Origin: Metallyticus violacea
Lineage: Eukaryota; Arthropoda; Insecta; Mantodea; Metallyticidae
DNA: 64,000 bases
Assembly: GCA_030762175.1 (NCBI GenBank)
Contig: CM060831.1
Span: forward strand, 32,833,501 to 32,897,500
Direction of reading: 5' to 3'
A program made the translations under genes and the position numbers. Below, piece after piece: positions 11,391 to 22,424 of the stretch. Positions within the stretch are counted from its first letter, which is position 1; each line of letters starts with the position of its first letter. The notes under the pieces are model-generated. The model did no database searches. It was given only the letters and a program-made list of their open reading frames with translations, and was not told where the DNA came from.

Positions 11391-11639
11391 TATTTATCGT
11401 TAATTTCAGCTTAAATTTCTTTCATTTTTTCTTTACTTAATTAACAAAGTACTGAAGACAATGGCATTCATTACTATTTAAACTGCAAAATTGAAATATA
11501 TTCATTTATTTAGCTATGAGAGAAACCTCTCAAGGTTTGGTGTGCAAATAAAGGAAAAGTTTTAAAATATTAATTTATTTTGTATAATATTGATATTAGA
11601 ATTGCTGAATTTGAAAGATAAATAAATTATTAAACGCTT

Positions 11640-11640
<1 letters not shown>
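11391..11640. other. AT-rich sequence, nothing identified
   Basis: Plain AT-rich DNA leading into a microsatellite. Confidence 0.4.

Positions 11641-11708
<68 letters not shown>
11640..11708. repeat. (AAT)n microsatellite
   Basis: About 22 ATA/AAT units with a degenerate right edge. Confidence 0.97.
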
Positions 11709-11710
<2 letters not shown>

Positions 11711-11840
11711 TAAAATGAGAACTTTACTGAATTTAGGGCAATTATTACACAAATTAACAAACCAACATCCCAAAATAAAGTAAATTAAATGTCAAATCAA
11801 GACTGCAATAAATACAGGCAAAAAAATTACCAATATTTTT

Positions 11841-12112
11841 AATGGTGTTAAACGCCCGTTTTTACTACTGAGGCTTCACAGGCGGTGAACCCTGGTGATA
11901 CATGAAATATATATTTGGAAAGGAATTTTTTTAAGGAAGGAAACATTCCATGCCTAAGTTTAGGGTACCTCCCCGGCATTTGCCATTTATGAGGACTGCG
12001 GAAAACCTGAAGAAAAAAAAAAAACTAGTCAGGGAGGACGGTCCTCGGGCACTCGAACCCCAGACTTTCCGCTCACGAGTCCGCGCCTTATCGACGTCGG
12101 CCACCGGTGGCT
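11841..12112 (-). mobile_element. SINE family A, near full-length copy
   Basis: Antisense copy. The TTAACGCCCGTTTTTACTAC end lies at 11849, the B box complement CTCGAACCCC at about 12052-12061, and the A-box complement near 12085-12107. An internal A-run (about 12014-12025) lengthens the CCAGGTTTTTCC segment. The body is otherwise complete. No clear target-site duplication was seen. Confidence 0.88.
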
Positions 12113-12563
12113 GTGGACTGGAATATATGTCCCGACTGTATAGAGGTAAAAGTAATGTTCTCGGTTTTATTTGTATTTAATGTGAAATGCACACAGCGCG
12201 GTTGGAAACAAGTTCCGTTTGCGTTTGGCATGTGGAGTGGGGAAAACAACACCTTCTTTTCAGAGCTGGGTAACTTTGCTTAGTAAGTACCCGGTAGTGT
12301 CACGGCCAAGGTCATTTTAAAACAGCTGTTCAGATGTGTGCTGCAATTGAACCTGTTGTCAGCTGGTCAAGTAAGCGGGATAGTGTCTCCTCTTGGAAGA
12401 ACTTTAACCTTCCGCTAGGCATGCCGATGTGTGGAACATCATTTGCACTTGGGCTGACGGACCCCAAGCTATTTTGTTTATCGCTTCGCTATATTTATTT
12501 TGGTGTTGACAGTGTATTTATACGTATACAGAATAAGCATTGCAGTACAATATAAAGTGTCCT
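12113..12563. other. No gene identified
   Basis: The 73-codon plus-strand frame 12334-12555 shows no domain. It stops just before the left end of the inverted-repeat element. Confidence 0.35.
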
Positions 12564-13319
12564 GGGCTCTGTTCCACAGAAGTATGGTCTAATACATTAG
12601 AATTATACGGACTTGTAACTTGTAGTTATTAGCATTCTGTTCCACAAAGGTTTCTGCTAGGCTTCACTTTACAACTCCATACTTACAAGTGCATTTTTGT
12701 TGTTCTATTCCAAAAAAGTATTATTATTAGTCGGGCACTGGTAATTTGTATACATTTCTCTACAAGTGTAGGAATATTGGTAACTTCAAATACTAGCACA
12801 ACATTTATTAACTTTTTAATGATTTTGGGAGTCAGTTGACCTAAATGTGCTAAGTATTAGCGAAAGTATTGATAATGATGAATAGAATGAATAAATTACT
12901 GTTTGTGTACAATGATAAAGTTAGGCTAAGTGTAATTGTAATATTGGCGTTTACTGTTTCGAATGCATAGTAGTTAATGTATTTTTAAGGTGTTTGCTAC
13001 ATGCCACGAAAGTAATTTCTTTTCATTCTTTATTCGCTTTTAAAATGATCTCTTTTGACACACTTTTCCCAATGTTTTGCTTTTTATGAGAACGTGATTG
13101 TCAAAAAATATAAACAAATAAATATTATATCATTTTTTATGATCAAATATACTATTAAAATAAATGATCGAGAGCAATAGGGAAGCCTCGATTCTTCTGC
13201 CATCTCTTGACGACTGAAATTAATGCTCCTAAATGTAGCCATATGGGACCGTCACCTCAAAGTGTGTTATATTGTTTGAATATCGATAAATGCCTAATAA
13301 AGTTTTTGAATTATCATTA

Positions 13320-14193
13320 TACGAGGGATGATTAAAAAAGTAACAGCAAACTTAACAGTATTAAATGCAATTAACACTCCAGGCATTTAAAACTCCCTAT
13401 GAAGATGCATACTTTGAAAAAGTTCTGATATACGCCGACAGATGGAATGACGTGCTGAGTTTGAAGGACAGTTGAAACAAAATGAAAATGACCGCGGCCC
13501 TAGCTGTGTGCAACGCAGAAGAACAGCGAGCAGTAATAACAGTTTGTGGTCAGAGGGCGTAAATCCACGACAAATCCATAGATGGTTGTTGGAAAGGTAT
13601 GGAGATAGCTGCATTAGCGAGAGAAGAGTGTGCTAGTGAATAGGTCTTTAAAGTCTCAGCCCTCTGCTGGAAAGGTCCTTTTCACCCTCTTCTGGGATAA
13701 GGATGGGCCTATTCTGGAGCTCTATCAGTAAACGGGTGAAACAGTGAATAGCGCCATGTTGGAGAATGAGTTAAAGCCAGCAATACGGAGCTGTCGCAGA
13801 GGACTTCTGTTCTCTAGCGCTCTTATTCTTCACGACAGAGCTCGCCCTCACACTGCTGCTGCAACTCTTGACGTCATTCAGAGATTGAGATTTAAGGTCT
13901 TACAGCATTCCCCACACAGTCCTGATCTCGTTCCTTCGGATTACCATGTATTTGGACCCCTGAAGAAAGCTCTCAGAGGACGGCGATTTGAAAGCGATGT
14001 TGGTGCTAAAGAAGCGGTGCATACATGGTTGCAGGCACAACCAAAAATCTTTTATTGTGATGGAATAAAAACGTTGGTGCAACGGATGAGAAATGTAATT
14101 ATTCTTAAAAATGACATATTGTTTTTTATCTGTATTTGAAATATATACTTCGCAAAAAATTAGTTTGCTGTTACTTTTTGAATCACTCTCATA
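13320..14193 (+). mobile_element. Internally deleted mariner-like element
   Basis: Imperfect inverted ends (left CGAGGGATGATTAAAAAAG, right in reverse TGAGAGTGATTCAAAAAG, both continuing into TAACAGCAAACT) are flanked by TA at 13320-13321 and 14192-14193. The 5' half gives the helix-turn-helix words EEQRAVI and NPRQIHRW..ERYGDSC in two frames. The 3' half, from about 13660, gives FWDKDGP, LENELKPAIRS, HDRARPHTA and SPDLVPSDYH. The stretch between, with the first catalytic Asp (DETW region), is missing. It therefore cannot make active transposase. It is nested in the inverted-repeat element. Confidence 0.9.
13744..14139 (+). pseudogene. Mariner transposase, C-terminal half
   Basis: This open frame of 131 codons is the longest intact piece of the deleted mariner. 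It has HDRARPHTA (second catalytic Asp, usually HDNARPH) and PDLVPSDYHVF (third catalytic Asp), then LKKALRGRRF. The Asn of HDNARPH is Arg here. The N-terminal DNA-binding half lies in other frames at about 13483-13635 and the first catalytic Asp is deleted. Normal mariner transposases are about 345 residues. Confidence 0.88.
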
Positions 14194-14569
14194 TCTGAGA
14201 AAAAATATTCATGTAGCAGGGATGACAGCAATTCTCTCTGTGCATTAAAATCCCTAAGAAGTTGACATAAACTAATTATAGATATGTCAACGTATGGCAA
14301 AGCGCTATTCCTCCATCTTGCTCTTATATGACGTCGCTTGTAATTTTTTATTAATACTTAACAAGTGTTGCACTTCTTTCGTGGAAGAGAAGGTTACTTT
14401 ACAAGGACATGTATGTATTGATCATACTTTTATGGAATCGGGCCCTGCAGTTATGTGAATATTTCTTTCACAGCTGTCAATTTATCTATTTTTCGCCATT
14501 ATTGATCATCCAAGGTGGTCGTGTCCGGGATGATGTAATAGTCCGTAAGCTAGATATTTCACAATCTTT

Positions 14570-15070
14570 TATATTCCCGTGATGTTGTCAATGTTCATTT
14601 CCTGACAGAAAACTCAAAACTGATCCCAGAATAGGAAGCATATGGTCAAACTTTTTCTCATAGATTATTATTGGAGATAAAACATGGGTTTTGTTACTAT
14701 GATCCAGAAACCAAGCAAGAGTTTAGGAAATGTCAGCATAAAAGTTCCCAATCTCCAAGTAACGCTGTGTGCAGTCAACTACTTTTTATGACACAGAGGA
14801 GTGCTCTGCTATTGGAATTCATGTCAAATATATATTCACCATCACTGCAAAAACTTATGTTTCTATAGTGAAGTAGTTATATGAGGTCATCAAGGAGAAA
14901 TTACACAGAAAACTGGCAACGGGCGTGTTGCCGCTTCACATAATGCACCTTACTACAACCCCCCCCCCCCAAAAAAAAGAAAACAAGAGCTGTTACCAAG
15001 AACCCTACAGTCCAGGCCTGGCCCTAGTTATTATTTTCTTTTTGGAAATCTGATGAAGGGAATCGAGTTG
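14570..15070 (+). mobile_element. Second mariner-like transposase relic
   Basis: GDKTW (14672-14686, normally GDETW with the first catalytic Asp) is followed after a frameshift by YDPETK. Downstream, in shifting frames, come a V..KLR-type helix and a remnant of the PYSPDL/FLF region near 15000-15060. A poly-C/poly-A run sits at about 14959-14978. No inverted ends were identified. It belongs to a different mariner subgroup from the element at 13320, judged by the sequence around the catalytic residue. Confidence 0.6.
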
Positions 15071-15074
15071 GTTG

Positions 15075-16480
15075 CAGTACTGACACATATTCTTAAATTT
15101 CCGAAACGATTAAATCCCTGAAGGCAAAGTGTTAGGGAGTAAAGTGTGACCACAGTGAAAAATAATGGGGCAAGTGTAACCGTCGGGTTTAATTATTCAT
15201 GCTAAGGTACATAACTTGTTGAACTTCCCTCGCACAAGTGGCATGTTTTAAAATTACTTTTTTTTTTTTTTTTGCTTTTATATACATATATGATTAATAG
15301 AATTAAATAGGGGCGGAATCTGGTAATAAATTTCAAACTAATCTGAGGTTCAGGCTCTGTTCAGATCTCATCGGGATGGATATAAAAATGTGGATGCATG
15401 TCTAGGAAATGCCGTGTAAATACTCAGGTAAAGGCTTCGCAGAGTGTATGGCGCATTTTTCATTAATTTTATATATTGTTTCCCTCGAGAGGTTCGGCCC
15501 TAGTGTCTATAAAAACTGAGAGATCTACCGCTTTACTGGCTATGAACTGTTTTGTTTTTCAGGTATTGTATGTAATTTGTAACATAATGGTTTTTATTAT
15601 TATTTACAGTGAAATGATTTAATAATTTTATACATGTAATGTGCTGTAAGTTAATTTTTTCTTGTTGACGAAACACTCAGTTGTAAAATAATAATTGTGT
15701 TTTTATAATTGTTTTAATGGGTTATCATAATAATATTTCTGAAAAAAATTAGAAACATTTAGGAATTGAAGATCAGAGCTGTTCAAAGCAAACAGATATG
15801 TGCTCCAAATAAAGCATTTTTAATGTGTTAACATTTATGACATATATTGAAACATTTTTGCTAGCAGGTTCGAGGAAGTTGAACGAAGTTTATTATTAGC
15901 CATGCACTTGTTTTTAACAAACTTTAACTCCTGGAATGGAAATGGTTTTAATGATTAAGTTAATGACAGCTTTGATAAACACCAAAAATCTGACATTACA
16001 CAATTTTTGGCACACAATGAATTAATTATCAGTAAATAAACATTATAAAATATCAAACTTCTTGCACAAAGAAAACATACTATAACATTGTTGAGTAAAC
16101 AGAAATTCCAAGGTCATAATGAATCTGAAAATTTGAATATCACAGGTTAAATGGAATTTCTTTAATCTTTGTTCATTTCTTACCCAGTTTCGCTTTTATG
16201 CGCAACAAAGTAATATAAGAATAGCTCTCTTTATAGCAATGATGCTAGATAAACAACATATATGTCAAATAAATGTTAGCTATTAAAATGGTGAGATATT
16301 ATTACGTTCTACGATATCCTACAGGGTTGCATTAACTGAAAGAGCAACTATGTGGTTTTTACCACTTTCGCTTGGCTAGGAAGGTGAGAAAAAATTGTTA
16401 AACTAGACACTTTTAACTTATTAAATCATATTATAAAGTATAAAGTTGTTGCATTATTCAGGTTATCAAATAGAATTACA
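15075..16480. other. AT-rich DNA, nothing identified
   Basis: A poly-T run lies at 15258-15274. There are no frames, SINE boxes or transposase words. Confidence 0.45.
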
Positions 16481-16860
16481 ATGACTGCATACCTGATGTA
16501 AATGTCATGCATGTTCTTCAGCTGGTTCCACCGAGCGGAAGAAGATGTGACGACAATATGTCCGACTTGCTTGCTAGTCTGTCCCCAACTGTTTTACCGT
16601 GCTTCCTTATGTGGGAAGACTCCAAACCACCAATCATGTTAAATCATAAGACCGTTTGTTTCCAGACATTTTTAAGTAATGGACAATTAATCGCCATCCT
16701 TAAGTAACACACACTTCCCCCAATAATGCTAAATCAACAATCTAAACAACATGTATAGGATAGTATGAGACAAAGACGTTTCTGCAATGTGACTAAGCTG
16801 TTGAGCATAATGCTCGAGTTAACACCAGGCAGCCAGATCTAAGAGCAGCGATATAATGAC
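16481..16860. other. No gene identified
   Basis: The 66-codon frame 16507-16707 has no recognised domain. Confidence 0.35.
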
Positions 16861-17082
16861 TTACTTGGAGTTCTTAATGATTCCCAGATAGTACTTAAAT
16901 GCCGACACCCCTACGAGAGCCATGACCATATTACCCAAAGGGGCTCTCAAGCAAACACTTCCTACACTGTAACTAGAACTATAGAATGAGCAGAACATCG
17001 TGGAAAGGAAATATCTTAAGCGAGCAGGGGAAACTACGGAAAGGTTAATGTGGCCGAGCCATGGGTTACCCTGAGCCACCAC
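16861..17082 (-). CDS. Candidate short exon, product unknown
   Basis: A minus-strand frame of 73 codons contains a hydrophobic stretch (PLGNMVMALVGVSAF, about residues 49-63) followed by KYYLGIIKN. It runs directly into a consensus donor GTAAGT just at its stop codon (CCAA then GTAAGT). A small membrane protein or the 5' exon of one would look like this. No family is recognised, and the frame could be chance in an AT-rich region. Upstream promoter and downstream acceptor were not identified. Confidence 0.2.
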   Translation of the reverse strand: MVAQGNPWLGHINLSVVSPARLRYFLSTMFCSFYSSSYSVGSVCLRAPLGNMVMALVGVSAFKYYLGIIKNSK

Positions 17083-17099
17083 GCTCGGTTTATATAAAT

Positions 17100-17700
17100 A
17101 ATAAATATCAGGAGATATTTTTACATTTTTCTGAGGATTCTGAAGATCAAATTATGGTTGGAAAAGTTGGTATATTCAAAAAATTAATACAAAATAAATA
17201 TCAACCTTCTATTGCCATCAATAAAATATGACGTTATCTCCATCAACAAATAATATCTTCAAAAAATTAGAAAATGTTTCACATTTTCTGGTATATCGGT
17301 TTCCTCTCTCACTTTATAAAATTCCATAAATGTCCTTAAAAACTTCTTAAAGGAAAAAAATTCGCAGAATAAACCAACTAAATGAACATTTCCGTTATGG
17401 CTGGTCAATATCGTAATGAATACAAGAAAAACCTCTCTTGATTTTTTTTATATAAAATAAGCTAAGCAACTCAACTCCTGAAGAGATTAGCGTTACATTC
17501 AGCATCTCAATAAATTTGATGCTGCAGTAAGGTCATTTGAGTAGCGGGCCAGCAAGCCGCGGGTGCGTATGGGAGAAGGCAGTCGTCAAGGTCATATAAG
17601 CATGTGTAAGTATCAACTTGTAGTTAATTTGAAGGAGACTTTATCAGTGGGTGATTGGTTCGTGTAGTTACTTGGCACTTTCATTGAGTGTAGCGTGCTA
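17100..17700. other. No feature identified
   Basis: AT-rich sequence without coding signal. Confidence 0.4.
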
Positions 17701-17709
17701 ATTGTTTTT

Positions 17710-17970
17710 CATTAGTTATGCCACTACATAAATAGAATGTATATCTGATTTGTGAAAAATCATCCACAATGTAAGAAAATATTCTGACAATTGTGTTGCA
17801 GGTACAGAAACTGTTCACCAACTTGTTAGAAAGTTACGAGAGACAGGGTCTCCCAATGACAAGAAGTGTTCAGAACCGCCGTGTTCTTACGGGAGAAACG
17901 TTATATGAAATACAGGAATTTCCTACACAGAAGCCGGCAATGCATTGGCGCTGAGGGGCTTCTTTTTCAA
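17710..17970 (+). mobile_element. DUF4817/HTH-type transposase relic (N-terminal part)
   Basis: One frame reads TETVHQLVRKLRETGS then NDKK (17803-17862). A shifted frame continues RRVLTGETLYEIQ. This matches the DNA-binding head of insect transposases annotated with DUF4817/helix-turn-helix domains (TTIHRLV.KFRETGS...DKK...VLTEE). It breaks soon after, and the catalytic part is absent here. Confidence 0.6.
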
Positions 17971-18349
17971 CATGTCTTATAAAGCAGGTTAATGGTTATT
18001 ATTATCAAGTTTAAATACAGTATCATTTTATCTTTAAAAAATATAAATGCTAAAATAAAAGTAAATTACACGCGGCGTCTCTATCTTTCTTTTTCCGGTT
18101 GCGCGTTTGCATAAGCAGCCGGGCTATATGACCCGTAACTCAAATAATCTCATTGTATATTTTTCTTAAAATTTAATGTCCTATTTATATATTTTTAAAT
18201 TATCGTGGTATATTGTAATAAAGGTATTTTGAATCTGTAAAACACTTCCAAAACTAGAACAGAAAAAATTGAATAAATACGGATGGAAATAGAAAATAAA
18301 AAGATAGTAAATGAGAGAGAGATATAAATCTTTTTCCCTCTCTTTCTCG

Positions 18350-18645
18350 TCGGTCCTGGTGGTGTAGTGGTAACCACACTTGCCTCATAAACCCAAGATC
18401 CTAGTTTGAATCCCGGCCAGGGGTCGATGGATTTTTTTCGGGCTTAAAAATATTAAGTATGGCTTCTTTCGGAAGGAAAGTACAGCCGTGGGTCCTGTGT
18501 CGTGCATTTATGGCACGATAAAGAACCTCAAGCCTGAAAGAAGAGGCCTCTGAGCAAAATTTCGGCCGTTTCACGCTCTGAATTGAATGGGACGCTGATG
18601 ACCTGAGATGTTATAGAGCGTCCGTAAATAAAACATATCAACAAA
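18350..18645 (+). mobile_element. SINE family B, full-length copy
   Basis: The head CGGTCCTGGTGGTGTAGTGG is the best-preserved 5' end of the family in this window. The B box is AGTTTGAATCC (18403-18413). The body words AAGTATGGCTTC, CCTCAAGCCTGAAAG and AGAGGCCTCTGAG are all present. CT-rich DNA flanks both ends (CCCTCTCTTTCTC before, a (TC)n run after), which may be a slipped target-site duplication. Confidence 0.92.
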
Positions 18646-19590
18646 ATCTCTCTCTCTCTCTCACTCTGTGTTTTTGAGAGAGATATACATAACAGATACC
18701 TTAATGTTATAAATATGCCGCCAAATTGAGCCCCAAAGGAACATAAGCTTCATTTTCCTTTTGGATTCTGAGAAATTGAATCCTTATGCCCGTTGTGTTC
18801 AAGAAAAAAAATGTAATACAACCATATAATACTGCACGTCTAAAAAACGAAATTGGATAGTTTTTTTAATTGAAGATTATAAAAAACAAGTTTGTCGGTA
18901 ACACCAACGAATTTATGAAATTATATAGATTGCGTGCTTTATTCGGAGAGATGTACAAATTGGACCAATGGGGTTCTTACATTTTCTTGAACAGCTACTT
19001 CTAAAAAGTTTTTCTGCATTTAAGAAAATTGAAACTTATTTCAGGACACTACAAGGATAATTTCGTTTAAGCAAACTGGGTGTTCAGTCAAGTAAAAAAG
19101 TGTGTTCAAAGAATTGTTTTATACTAACGTTACACAAAACTTCACAGAAATGATTAGCTTCTTCTAGGTAAGTTCCTCTTTTAAGTTTTATTAGGTTTTT
19201 TTTTCTTTCTAGTAGATTATTCAAAACAATAGCATTTACATATATTGTTTTATATTCATATACATATTAATAAAACGGGAATTTAAATTCTATTGAAGTG
19301 ATGGTGAAATGGTGAACATTTGACCTGTCAATATAGAGTTAGTCCAGGAGCTGAACTACGCCTCTGGGTGTTTACTATTTCTTGGTAATATCCGGTGGAA
19401 ATTTCTCTTAAGTCATCATTCTAGGTAGCCACTGAAACAGGAAATTAGATTTGCTGTAACTTTAGAGAGAGAAGTCCACAAGACAAAAGTTAAGGAAATG
19501 CAGTGACATACTTGCAATGATCATAGGTTCGAGTTCGAGCTCGATATTGGCGCTAAGCTAATGTCGAAAGCTGAATATTTGAACAATGCT
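18646..19590. other. Short (TC)n run, then AT-rich DNA
   Basis: (TC)n lies at about 18647-18662. No other feature was seen. Confidence 0.45.
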
Positions 19591-19744
19591 AGCGAAAGTA
19601 CAGGGCGAATCAAAAAGATTACAATATTTCGGAAATTGTTGTAGACATTTGTATTACAGATGAAATGTAATCAAATCACGTAGAAGGAAAGAGCATTTTT
19701 CAAATTTTGAAATTAACGACATTAAACACGTTACACAGGTACTT

Positions 19745-20180
19745 CCGCTGTCGTTTGCAATGCAGCGCTGTATGAAACTGGCTGCCTTAGGAGAGGAGAA
19801 GGCACAGTGTCTTTGGGTTTACCACACGCCATGTAGATTTCGCGTCAGATTTCAAAAGAATCTGTTCGAAACCGGTATGAGCAATTCAAGGTAAAGGGAA
19901 ACTCCATTCTAATTGGACAGAGAGATGAGAACCATGGTAGTGTGATTAAGAAATGCTATAAGTTTATTTAAACCTTATCGACTGGTCGAAACTATGGTCT
20001 TTGAGCCGGGGAATACCTGGAGGGGCCATCGAAGCCCAGATTTCTACTTGTAAGAGAGTCGGTTACTTTCATAGTGGATCGTTTCCAAAATAATATGGAT
20101 TCACTAGAGATACCTGCTGATTTGGCTGTCGGGGTTTGTGGTGCCGTGGAGTTAATTTAAGCTCTTACAAATGCACAATA
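19745..20180 (+). mobile_element. DUF4817-type transposase relic
   Basis: ALGEEKAQCLW (about 19784-19817) matches the start of insect DUF4817 transposases. RSPDF at about 20029-20043 matches the PPRSPDL segment near the last catalytic residue. Between them the frame is lost and the protein is shortened. The pieces are in the right order on one strand, so this is one decayed, internally deleted copy. Compare the better preserved copy at 46570. Confidence 0.5.
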
Positions 20181-22080
20181 AGCCTCCACATGCGCTGATG
20201 TGTCTCAAAGGTTTGTCTCAACTTTTCTTGTTTCATTCGCCAGGAATATGATTGTTTTTACGTACACTTTCTCTTAAATTGGAATATTCTACACAAAATA
20301 TACAGATCCCTCGTTTGGGCGCTTGGCCGGCTTAACGGGAATTTGAATTTGCTTGGCACCAGGAAGCACGTTGTTTTCTGATGGAGTCGGATATTCATAG
20401 TCCTTAAATTCAAGCACATGACTTCTCATGTAAATGATTACTTTCAACATAGGTGTCCTTGTGCCGCCCCGCCTTTTAAGCAAATGTGCATTAACATTTG
20501 TAAATTCTTAGTCTGAAATAACAGAAATTTCTCTTCTTATATTGTTCCAGATAGTCCAACTATTTAGATGTACTTTAATTTGTAAGGTCCCCCATAAATA
20601 GAAATTGCATACGGTAAGCTCTGGAGACCGCAGTGGCCATAAATGCCTAATGATTACTTATCCTTAAACATTTCCTCAATTTATCTTAACGAGAGATCAG
20701 CTGTATGCGCGTAGTGTAATATTGTTGAAAATATGCTTGTGTGCATTCAATGTCACACAGTCTTCTTAGAATGGTGTGATTATGGTATCCCTGTACCTCT
20801 GTCCATTCACTTATCTGCAAAGAATAAAATCCCTATTATATAGTAAGCATTCACAACATACAAAACACCAATTTTTTGTACTACAGTGGCATCTCGTGTA
20901 CAAAATTGGGTTTTTATCCACTCCAGTGGATAAAAAATTGTATTACTACATGACTATGTAAATAAAACTATACTTCGTCCGCAAAAAATAAATAAATAAA
21001 TAAAAAAGCAATAAAATATAAATAAAATAAAGGGGGGCCAATAGAACGATCACATTATCCAACACCCAATTGCAGAAATTAATTCTGCTCATATTATCGT
21101 GTATTTGAAATTCCTGAACTACAGTGATCTTATGGGATTTTAATTTTAAAAGTTTGGTGACATTTCAAGCCGAGGTTTGTTCTAACTTTTCTCCGATGTC
21201 ATGTGTTTTTCCTGTATAAGAATACGGCGTTTGACTTTCGGTTTCTTATTAAGAACATACCAGTTTCTCTATAAGGCGATCGAACAGCATGGAATTTGTC
21301 TATAAATTGGTCTCACAACGTCAACTTCTGTACAGCACAAAGACTTTGAGTCAACTAATAAACCGGTACACGGAGAGGAGAAAAAGTGAAGGGAGGAAAA
21401 TAACCGGTCAGAAACAGCGCAGCTTAGGTAAATCTCCGTTAGGCAGGCCATGCGTCCAAATGAAAGCTCTGTACAAATGTATTAGAATAGGCTCTAATTA
21501 AATTATACGGATAAATTTGTATATACTTTTGCTTAAAATACTTTTTAAAACTTTTCTGTTAAACTTCATAATTCTAGTCATTTATAACAGACGTACTTAC
21601 TATTGGTTAAATTTTGAAATAAGGAATTATGGAGAAAACTGTATTTATGTTATATGGAAAAGTCTAAGAGTTAACTTGTAGTCCATTGTTAGTAATACGA
21701 AGTGAAGGAACTCTCTAGAATAAAACAAAACTCACTTGGTTTAATGACAGTCGAACATGGGCCTGTGTACAGTGAGTTATGGTGGTGATGATGTAGGAGG
21801 AAAAGGAACGGAATATAACGAAGAAAGTTAGATGGCAGGACAGGCCATTCACCGATAATTTTATTAATTGAAGTTCTTTGTGTTCCAGTTTCAAGCGAAA
21901 CGATACTCACGCTGTACAAAATTGGCAGAGCATTCTTCCCTTTGATGTCATCACTGAAGCCTTAACTTCCCTTGTGACATTATTAGAAAGTCATTTGTGC
22001 TGCTGCAGGGTCTCTCTTCCCCTATATCACATAATACCGAGTTGCATTTTCCCCGCTTGTCACTCTCTTTGACCTCGTTA
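20181..22080. other. No gene identified
   Basis: Several 60-76 codon frames (20289-20483 minus, 21289-21501 plus, 21689-21919 minus) have no recognised domain. An AAATA-rich run lies at about 20987-21030. Confidence 0.35.
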
Positions 22081-22424
22081 TGTCAAATATAGTCCATAGG
22101 AATGTTCTTTGTATTATGCTATCCACCGTCAAGAGACCCACACGCCTTGGGGAAAAAGCAGAAGGCCTCGTTACAGAAAATTCGTGTCACCTCCGCTTAT
22201 TATTCGCTTGTTATATGCCACGTGTCTTACAGATCCACCAGCAGAAATGTCACTTCCACGCCTGTGTCTTCAGGAGAGTGTTCAAGATGATAAGGGGGTA
22301 TATCTTCGCAAATAGCTTAGAAGAAAAAGAGTTGTATGAATTACAGGATACAGAAGGAACAGAGATTTCTGTATGTACTTCATCTTGGAGAATGATAATA
22401 AGACTTTGCCGGCATCATCATTGA
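22080..22424 (+). other. 114-codon open frame of unknown nature
   Basis: This is longer than most chance frames in this AT-rich region. However, three overlapping plus-strand frames share the interval and none shows a domain, signal peptide or splice site. It is probably not coding. Confidence 0.15.

Larger units (their letters stand above)
12564..14445. mobile_element. ~1 kb terminal-inverted-repeat element, copy 1 (interrupted)
   Basis: The outer parts (12564-13319 and 14194-14445) align with 34645-35672, so they form one ~1.0 kb element split by a mariner. The ends are inverted repeats: the left begins GGGCTCTGTTCCACAGAAG and the right, read backwards, GGGCCCGATTCCATAAAAG. Similarity continues inward for roughly 100 bases, with a second internal TGTTCCACAAAG block. 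There is no transposase frame, so it is non-autonomous. The superfamily is unassigned: no clear target-site duplication was found. A mutated CRE-like TGACGTCG lies at 14329-14336. Confidence 0.8.

Noticed and set aside
22080..22424. 114-codon frame as a gene
   Set aside because: Three overlapping plus-strand frames, no domain, no splice signals and no composition change.
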